A stretch of 64,000 bases of DNA from DAHUXD01 sp963805495 (GTDB lineage Bacteria; Acidobacteriota; Thermoanaerobaculia; UBA5066; Gp7-AA6). Below are positions 55,343 through 64,000 of this stretch, piece after piece. Under the pieces are notes generated by a model. The model saw only the letters and a program-made list of their open reading frames with translations. It was not told the origin of the DNA and searched no databases. Position 1 is the stretch's first letter. Each line of letters opens with the position of its first letter. The stretch is from positions 1,310,602 through 1,374,601 of the forward strand of contig CAWDUQ010000001.1 of NCBI GenBank assembly GCA_963805495.1. Direction: 5' to 3'. The translations under genes were made by a program, and so were the position numbers.

Positions 55343-57774
55343 CCGCCGTCCGACGGGACCGTCACCTCGAGCAGCTCCGCGACGCGCGAAAAGCGCTCGA
55401 CCCAGGCCCGGGCGCCTTCGTCCCCGCGGCGAGCGCGTTCGAGCGCGCCGGGAAAGACGAGGCGGACGAGCTCGTAGACGATGTTCTGAACGTCCCAGAG
55501 GCGCAGGCGAAACGGGAGGCGGTCCAGGAACTCCACGGCGGCCTCGAGCTCCGCCAGCGCCGACGGATCCTCGGGTTCCGTCGCCAGGCGCCGTGCGAAC
55601 GCCTCCAGGCGGCGGCGGAACGCGAATTCCAGCGTCGGGGCGTCGAGCGTCACCTTTTCGCGAGCCGCGTCCTCGAGCAGCTGGCCGATGCGCGCCCGGT
55701 CGAGATCCTCGGCCTGCGCCGCTCGCGCCATCTCGGAGTTGATGACGAACTCCGCGATGGCATGGAGGACGCCCGGAAGCGGGGTCGCGAGATCGTCGAG
55801 GAAGCGCATCAGCGGCAGGTTTCGCGAGTAGCTCTGGCGCAGCACCGCCTCCGTGTCCTCCAGCGTCGTGGCCAGGATCATGTCGAGGATGCGCCGCTGC
55901 TCGTCGCGGAAGAGCTGTTTCAGCGAGAAGATGTCCTTTCCGAAGCCGGCGTCGAGCTGCCGGATGACCTCGGGCAGGTCCCCGCGGGAGAAGCTGTCCG
56001 TCACCGTCCGGACGAGCTCCTCGTAGGGCACTTCGCCGCCGTAGGGTCGGACGCCGCCGTTGACGTTGTGCCCGGAGAAGTGGAGCACGCCGAAGGTCAA
56101 GAGCGACGTCTCGCGCGTGATGCGGGAAGAGATCCGGGCGCGCCCCACGCCGAGCCGGGCCCGGCCGGCGTCGAAGTAACGGAAGTCCTCGCGGCCGACC
56201 TCGAAGCCGGAAATCGAGGACCGCGCCTCGTCGCGCTCGAAGAGGGAGCTGACCGCGTAGTGCGCCCCGACCTTCGACAGGTCGATCATGGCGGGCCGCA
56301 CGTAGCTCTCGTAGACCGCGCGGCCGTGGCCCACCTCGGGCAGATTGCTCGGCGCCTTCTCCAGGGCGGCCAGGAACGTCGCCTCGTGGCCATCGCCGAA
56401 GAGCTCGCCGGACAGCTGGAGGACACGCCCCGCGTACTGCAGCACCTGGACGGTTTCGATCCCGGAGATCTCGTCGAAGAACCAGCCGCAGCTGGTGTAC
56501 ATCAGGAGCGCATGCCGCTGGAGCTCCAGCAGCTTCAGGGCGTCCACGCGCTCCGGCTCCGACAGCGCGTGGGTGGCGTGCCGCGCGAAGAAGCGATCGA
56601 GATTCTCGGTGGAGCGGTCGAGGATGACGGCGATGTAGTCGTCGCGTGCGGCCCACGGATCCGCCAGCAGCGCCCTCGCCTTCTGCTCGAAGGGTCCGGC
56701 GACCGCGTCGCGCAGGCCGTCGAGCGCCTCGCGCAGCGGGGCGCGCCAGCCCTGGCGCCAGCCCGGGTGGCCGCCGGAGTTGCACCCGCAGTCGCTCTTC
56801 CAGCGTTCCACGCCGTGCACGCAGCTCCAGGAGCTGTTCGGGAAAATCTCGGCCTCCGCCGTGGGCGGATGGCGTTCCAGGTACTCGCCGTAGTTGGTCA
56901 GATGGGCCTGGCCCCCGGTCTCGATCGTGTGGAGGGCATAGGACAGGGCCATTTCTCCCCGGCGGTGGTGGTGGCCGTAGGTCTCGCCGTCGGTGGCGAT
57001 GTGGAGCATCTGCGGCCATTCCCGGCCCTCGTCGAAGCCGGAGAGCAGGCGCTCGGCGAATCGCCCGCCGTTTCCGAGCAATCCTTCGAACGCCACCGCG
57101 CGGGAGATCGGACCGTCGTAGAAGAAGACGTCGATGGAGCGCGACGAAGGAAGTCGCACGCGATAGCCGCGGGTGGGATCGATCCGCCCTCCCGAGACGT
57201 CCCGCCAGCGTCCCTCCGCGCGCTTGAATCGCGAGGCCTGCGACGGCGCGAGAATCGTGTAGCGGATCCCCCGGGAGGCGAGGGCGTCGAGGGTGGGAAT
57301 GTCGGCTGCGGTCTCGGCCAGCCACATCCCTTCCGGGAAGCGGCCGAAGCGGTGCTCGAAGTCGCGGATTCCCCAGAGCACCTGTGTCTGCTTGTCGCGG
57401 GCGTTGGCCAGCGGCATGATCATGTGGTTGTAGACCTGCGCGATCGCGGATCCGTGCCCGGAGAACCGCTGCCGGCTTTCCCAGTCCGCGGCCTGGATCG
57501 CGGAGTACACGGAGGGGCTCTTCTCCTCGAGCCAGGAGAGCAGCGTCGGGCCGAAATTGAAGCTGATCCGCGAATAGTTGTTCACGATCCGCGTGATCCG
57601 ATCCCGGTCGTCCAGGATCCGCGAGGCTCCGTTGGGCGCGTAGCACTCGGCCGTGATCCGCTCATTCCAGTCGTGGTACGGATAGGCGGAGTCCTGGAGC
57701 TCCACCGCTTCCAGCCACGGGTTCTCCCGCGGCGGCTGGTAGAAGTGTCCGTGAATGCAGACGTAGCGTTCCAT
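55339..57774 (-). CDS. GH57-family glycoside hydrolase with DUF3536-type C-terminal region
   Basis: 811 residues. N-terminal YVCIHGHFYQPPRENPWLE is the GH57/DUF3536 start, EGMWLAETAADIPTL near 150 contains the catalytic Glu region and ATDGETYGHHHRRGE near 263 the Asp. The long C-terminal part (from about 330) includes HGVERWKSDCGC and is helical. Members act on alpha-glucans, as amylases or related enzymes; the exact reaction of DUF3536 members is not known to me. Position between treZ and treY supports action on the same maltodextrin pool. Confidence 0.9.
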   Translation of the reverse strand: MERYVCIHGHFYQPPRENPWLEAVELQDSAYPYHDWNERITAECYAPNGASRILDDRDRITRIVNNYSRISFNFGPTLLSWLEEKSPSVYSAIQAADWESRQRFSGHGSAIAQVYNHMIMPLANARDKQTQVLWGIRDFEHRFGRFPEGMWLAETAADIPTLDALASRGIRYTILAPSQASRFKRAEGRWRDVSGGRIDPTRGYRVRLPSSRSIDVFFYDGPISRAVAFEGLLGNGGRFAERLLSGFDEGREWPQMLHIATDGETYGHHHRRGEMALSYALHTIETGGQAHLTNYGEYLERHPPTAEAEIFPNSSWSCVHGVERWKSDCGCNSGGHPGWRQGWRAPLREALDGLRDAVAGPFEQKARALLADPWAARDDYIAVILDRSTENLDRFFARHATHALSEPERVDALKLLELQRHALLMYTSCGWFFDEISGIETVQVLQYAGRVLQLSGELFGDGHEATFLAALEKAPSNLPEVGHGRAVYESYVRPAMIDLSKVGAHYAVSSLFERDEARSSISGFEVGREDFRYFDAGRARLGVGRARISSRITRETSLLTFGVLHFSGHNVNGGVRPYGGEVPYEELVRTVTDSFSRGDLPEVIRQLDAGFGKDIFSLKQLFRDEQRRILDMILATTLEDTEAVLRQSYSRNLPLMRFLDDLATPLPGVLHAIAEFVINSEMARAAQAEDLDRARIGQLLEDAAREKVTLDAPTLEFAFRRRLEAFARRLATEPEDPSALAELEAAVEFLDRLPFRLRLWDVQNIVYELVRLVFPGALERARRGDEGARAWVERFSRVAELLEVTVPSDGG

Positions 57775-57788
57775 GCGCGCGTCGGAGC

Positions 57789-59619
57789 TCAGGGCTCGGC
57801 CACGTAGAGCAGGGCGGCGGGCCCCGGCAGGTCGATCGATTCGCTCGTTCCGGCGCCCTCCAGCCGGGGCGCGGCCACGCGGCCGGAACCCGCCCAGCGG
57901 ATCTCGCCGGAATCGAGCAGCTTGCGCCAGCGGCCCCCGACGGCGGGACGGATCGAGGTGGCGCCCGGCCCGAAGGCCAGGAGAAGGAGAGCCGCGGAAT
58001 CGGCGTGCCGGCGGACGACGGCGAGCGCGCGCTGCCGGTCGAACGCATGCGTCTGGACGCCGCCGCGGTCGAGGTTCGCCAGCGCGGGGACCTCGCGGCG
58101 CAGCCGAAGCAGCTCTCGCGTGAAATCCTGGAGGGCCCCGTGGCGGCCGTCGGCGGCCAGTCCCGGGTGGATCTTCGAAGCGGCGAACGTCGACTCCGCC
58201 TGGGGATCGGGCGGCGCCCCCTTCCAGCCGAAGGCGGCGAATTCCTCCTGGCGGCCACGCCGGACCGCTTCGACCAGTTGCGGATCGCCGTGGCTGACGA
58301 AGTAGAGGAAGGGCGCCGTCTCGCCGTATTCCTCCCCCATGAACAGGAGCGGCAGGTAGGGCGACAGCAGCACCGCCGCTGCGGCCACCTTCTGGCTCCC
58401 GAAATCCGTCAGCGTCGAAAGGCGCTCGCCCTTCATCCGGTTGCCGATCTGGTCGTGGTTCTGCGCGGAGACGACGAAACGCGCTCCCGGCACGCGTCCG
58501 TCGCGTTGCCGTGGCGGCGCCGGCGGAACGCGGAGTACCGGCCCCTGTAGACGAACGCCTGCTCGAAAGCCGCGGAGAGGTCTTCCATGGCGGCGAAGTC
58601 CTGGTAGTAGCCGTTGCGCTCGCCGGTCAGCAGAACGTGCAGGGAATGGTGGAAGTCGTCGCTCCACTGCGCGTCCATCGCGAATCCGCCCTCGGCCCGG
58701 CGCCGGACGAGGCGCGCGTCGTTCAGGTCGCTCTCGGCCACGACGTACACGGGCCGGCGCAGGCGCTCGGCTTCGGCATGAATCGCTTCGGTCAACTCGG
58801 CGAGGAAGGGCCGGGCGGAGTGGTCGCGGATGGCGTGCACCGCGTCGACACGCAGGGCGTCGAAGTGGTACTCGTCGATCCAGCGGCGCGCGTTCTCGAG
58901 GAAGAAGCGCCGGACCTCGTCGCTGTCGTACCCGTCGAAGTTGAGCGCGTCTCCCCAGGGCGTGCGGTAGCGGTCCGTGAAGTAGGGACCGAACTCCGGC
59001 AGGTAGTTCCCCTCCGGGCCGAGGTGGTTGTAGACGACGTCGAGCACCGCGGCGAGCCCCCGGGCGTGACAGGCGTCGACGAGGCGCTTGAGCCCCTCGG
59101 GCCCGCCGTAGGAGTTCTGGACGGCAAAGAGCCCGACGCCGTCGTAGCCCCAGTTGCGCGAGCCGGGAAACTGCGCGACCGGCATCAGCTCCACCGCGGT
59201 CACTCCCAGGTCGGCCAGGCGCGGCAGATGCGGGATCACCGCGTCGAAGGTCCCCTCGCGCGTGAAGGTGCCGACGTGCAGCTCGTAGAGAACGCAGCGC
59301 TCCAGGGGCGGGCCCTGCCAGCCGGCGTCCGTCCACGCAAAGGCCGGATCGACCACGGCGGAAGGCCCGTGCACTCCCTGCGGCTGGAACCGGGAGGCCG
59401 GATCGGGACGCGGCGGTCCGCCGTCGAGGCGGAGAGTGTAGAGCTGGCCCGGCGCGGCCGCGGACTCACCGTAGTGGTAGCCGCGTTCGCCGGGCTCGAG
59501 GTCGAGGCGTCTCGCCGAATCGCCCTCGAGCTCCACCTGCACCCGTTTCGCCCGCGGCGCCCACACCAGGAAGCCGCAATCGCCGCCCGGCCTCCAGGTG
59601 GCGCCGAGCGAAGCGTCCC

Positions 59620-59623
<4 letters not shown>
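57789..59623 (-). CDS. treZ: Malto-oligosyltrehalose trehalohydrolase, one frameshift
   Basis: From ATG 59623 the N-terminal CBM48-like domain (GGDCGFLVWAPRAKRVQVEL) and GH13 core are clear: VYNHLGPEGNYLPEFGPYF, ALRVDAVHAIRD and VVAESDLNDARL. The frame breaks between 58485 and 58505, after RRRRHGNATD, and homology continues in another frame at VPGARFVVSAQNHDQIGNR to the end at 57789. One missing base would restore a protein of about 611 residues. The enzyme releases trehalose from TreY products. The start overlaps the glgB stop (ATGA). The break is listed as sequence error or recent mutation, see findings. Confidence 0.88.
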
Positions 59624-61674
<2,051 letters not shown>

Positions 61675-61685
<11 letters not shown>

Positions 61686-64000
61686 CCCCTTTCGGCGATG
61701 TCCGGGCCGGCTCGAGAATCCGTTCGATCCCGTCGAGCGGAACCTGGATCCATTCCGGCCGGTTTTGCAGCTCGTATCCGATTTCGTAGAGCGCCTTTTC
61801 CAGCAGATACGTGTCGAGGAGGGTCGCGATCGCTCCGCGGTCCCGCGGCAGGAGCTGGGCGTCGGCCACCGTCTCCAGGTACGACCGCAGGAAGACGGCG
61901 CTGACCCAGCGGGTCCAGAAGCTCGCCCAGGGGAGCGGGCCTCGCGATCCTCGGGGCGGATGGGACCGGCCTCGGCATGCCCGAGCAGGACGGCGCTCGC
62001 GGCATAGTCGAGGGAGCGCAGCATTCCCGCGACGTCGACGAGGGCCGATCGCTTGAGCCGCCGCGCCGAGAGCGAGCGGGCCGGCTCGCCCTCGAAGTCG
62101 ATGATGACGAAGTCCTTCCCGGTGAAGAGGACCTGCCCGAGGTGATAGTCCCCGTGGATCCGGATGCGCAGGGCGTCGATCTTGCTCGAGAGCAGGCCTG
62201 CCAGGCGGGAGGCGATGTCCGGTTCCCGGTCCAGGATCCGCTGCGCCTGCTCCCGGGCACCCGGGGCGAGCCGATGGAGTCCCTTGCGCAGCAGCTGCAG
62301 GTTGTACCCGGCGAGGCTGCGAATCGACTGGTAGATCGAGCGCTGATAGAGCGTCGAAAATGGCTCGGAGGCAAAGTCGGGCTCGTCGCCGTGCGATGCC
62401 AGCGCCAGGTGAAGCTCGGCCGTGCGGACCCCGAGCAGCTGCGCCGATTGCATGTAGCTGCCGATCAGCTCGGTGACGTGGGGCGGAGGGGGCTCCGCGG
62501 CCAGCTGCAGGGCGGTCTCCGAAGGGAGGGGGGCGACCGGCATTTCCTGCCGCTTTCCGAGCATCCGCTCGAAGTAGCGGCTGAGCGAATCGAGCGTGTA
62601 GCGCCAGGTGTCGCCATGATTGGGGACGAAGCCCTGGAGGATGGCGAGCGTCATCGGTTCCGCCTTCTCGCGGCGGAACTCGATGGCTCCGGCCACCGGC
62701 GGCACGTGCGGAAACCCCGCCTTCTCGGTCAGGAACCGTCCGACTTCGAGGTCCGGATTCGTCCCCTCCTCGGGATGTCGAATGAGCTTGGCGATGAAGC
62801 GGTCGGAGTAGACAGCGAGCTGTTGGTCTGCTCGGCCCGGAGCACGGAGTGGGCCAGCGGGCCGCCCTCGGGATGGATCCCGCGAAACGCGGGAGTGCGG
62901 GAAGCGAGATATTCGCCGCGGTCTCCCTTCCAGCGCCGGCGCCGCTCGATTCCCGAAAGCAGGGCCTCGGCGAAGGCGGGGTCGTGGACCCCGTCGAAGA
63001 GGATTCCCTCGCTTCCGCCGTGCCTGCGGCGACCACCGTTTGCGGCGTCTCCGGGGATCCGTCGGCCTTGGGTCCCGAGGCGAAAGAGAGAGGCAGGAGA
63101 TAGGTTTCGGGATCGCCTTCCACGTATTCGACGCGGACGAGCGTCCATCCGGCCGCCCTCGCCGTCGAGGGGAACGGACTCGACGATCCGCGCGGCCTTG
63201 ATCTTGCGGGCCTTGCCGCCGAACCAGCGCCTGCGGCGGAGGTAATCTGGAAGAGCCCCTTCCAGCTCGGCCCGCCCGCCCGGCCGGAGGACGGTGTTCC
63301 AGGACCCGGCGGCCGTCAGCTCGACGGTGACCGGCGCTCCGGATCTCGCGGCCTCGGGCCCGCGCTGGTTCTGCAGCTCGAACCAGAACACGTTGTGCGG
63401 TCCCATGGTCAGGGGGTAGAGCGGTGCGCCGATCGCGGGAAACTCGTTGCGCCCGAAGAGCTCGACGGGAACCATCCCGGCGAATGCGGACAGGTCGAGC
63501 TCCGCGTACTGCGTGAAGCGGGACAGGTTTGCCACGACCAGGATGGTTTCGTTGGCGTGGGCGCGGATGAAGGCCAGGACTTTCCGGTTGTCGGCCTGGA
63601 GGAACGTCAGCGTCCCGCGGCCGAAGGCCTGGAAGCGCTTGCGCAGGGCGATGACACGCTTGGTCCACCACAGCGGCGAGCTCGGGTTGTTCTGCTCGAC
63701 CTCCACGTTGATCGCCTCGTAGTGATATTCCGGGTCCGTCACGATCGGGAGATAGAGCCGCTGGGCGGGCGCCCCAGGGAAAAGCCGGCGTTGCGGTCCC
63801 CGCTCCACTGCATGGGCGTGCGAACGCCGTTGCGGTCTCCCAGGTAGATGTTGTCGCCCATTCCGATTTCGTCGCCGTAGTAGAGGACCGGGGTGCCCGG
63901 CAGCGACATGAGGAGGGCCATCATGAGCTCGATCTTCCGGCGATCGTTGCCGAGCAGCGGCACGAGGCGCCGCCGGATCCCGACGTTGATGCGCATCTGC
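61675..64000 (-). CDS. treS: Trehalose synthase-maltokinase fusion (TreS-Mak), partial and multiply frameshifted
   Basis: Homology is continuous but jumps frame five times. From the window end: TreS catalytic domain (SLPGTPVLYYGDEIGMGD, GVRTPMQWSGDRNAGFS), break near 63770, TreS C-terminus (YLPIVTDPEYHYEAINV), then the maltokinase cap (LPDYLRRRRWFGGKARK), breaks near 63165, 63030, 62815 and 61940, and the kinase core with IHGDYHLGQVL and VIIDFEGEPARSL, ending IQVPLDGIERILEPAR. TreS interconverts trehalose and maltose, and the kinase makes maltose-1-phosphate for GlgE-type glucan synthesis. The N-terminus lies beyond 64000. Most breaks equal a single missing base. Confidence 0.85.

Overview
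The window is GC-rich (mostly well above 65% by eye) and gene-dense, with tightly packed operons, many GTG and TTG starts, and a chromosomal rather than phage or plasmid character. The gene set fits an aerobic or facultative, high-GC environmental bacterium: a split cytochrome b/Rieske complex with a giant multiheme cytochrome c, catalase-peroxidase, a methanethiol oxidase operon, saccharopine-type lysine catabolism and trehalose/glycogen metabolism. I lean towards Acidobacteriota or a neighbouring lineage. No taxonomic marker is present, so this is an inference.

Layout. 1-3.6 kb (minus): HDAC-family deacetylase (cut by the window edge), a 35-residue membrane peptide, a YyaL/DUF255 thioredoxin-fold protein and a membrane-anchored protein. 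3.7-11.0 kb (plus): a 4x[4Fe-4S] ferredoxin, a HEAT-repeat membrane protein, Rieske protein, cytochrome b6-type subunit, a second cytochrome b subunit, an eight-CxxCH cytochrome and a small membrane protein, probably one quinol:cytochrome c reductase module. 11.1-13.1 kb (minus): secreted protein, TlpA-type thioredoxin, TIGR02757 protein. 13.2-15.3 kb (plus): HflX, then an intergenic block of hairpins, a small lipoprotein and a zinc-ribbon protein. 15.5-19.9 kb (minus): a 1457-residue multi-PAS hybrid histidine kinase.

20.0-24.2 kb is the most unusual part. A tRNA-Ala(GGC) is followed by two exact 178-bp tandem repeats and a mosaic of 46-bp, 57-bp and 19-bp repeat modules. The 19-bp module is the tRNA 3' end. 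These repeats bracket small lower-GC gene cassettes (HTH/DUF2975, two DUF4386 proteins, a truncated padR). No integrase is visible. Next come katG and an orphan second Rieske gene (24.2-27.1 kb), then an ArsR-VOC-DUF1569 group.

29.1-39.4 kb holds a membrane-transport and osmotic group: ClC with a C-terminal regulatory domain, an APC permease fused to two universal-stress domains, three MscS-related proteins and an SLC13 permease with RCK-type domains. 39.5-51.1 kb (minus) is a near-continuous run of ten genes. In transcription order they are methanethiol oxidase, SCO, a MauG-like di-haem protein, a complete sugar-type ABC importer, lysine-ketoglutarate reductase, saccharopine dehydrogenase and glutamate dehydrogenase. 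52.5-64.0 kb (minus) is a trehalose/glycogen cluster: TreS-maltokinase, GlgB, TreZ, GH57 and TreY. Its upstream part carries about seven frameshifts within 5.3 kb that look more like sequence errors than decay.
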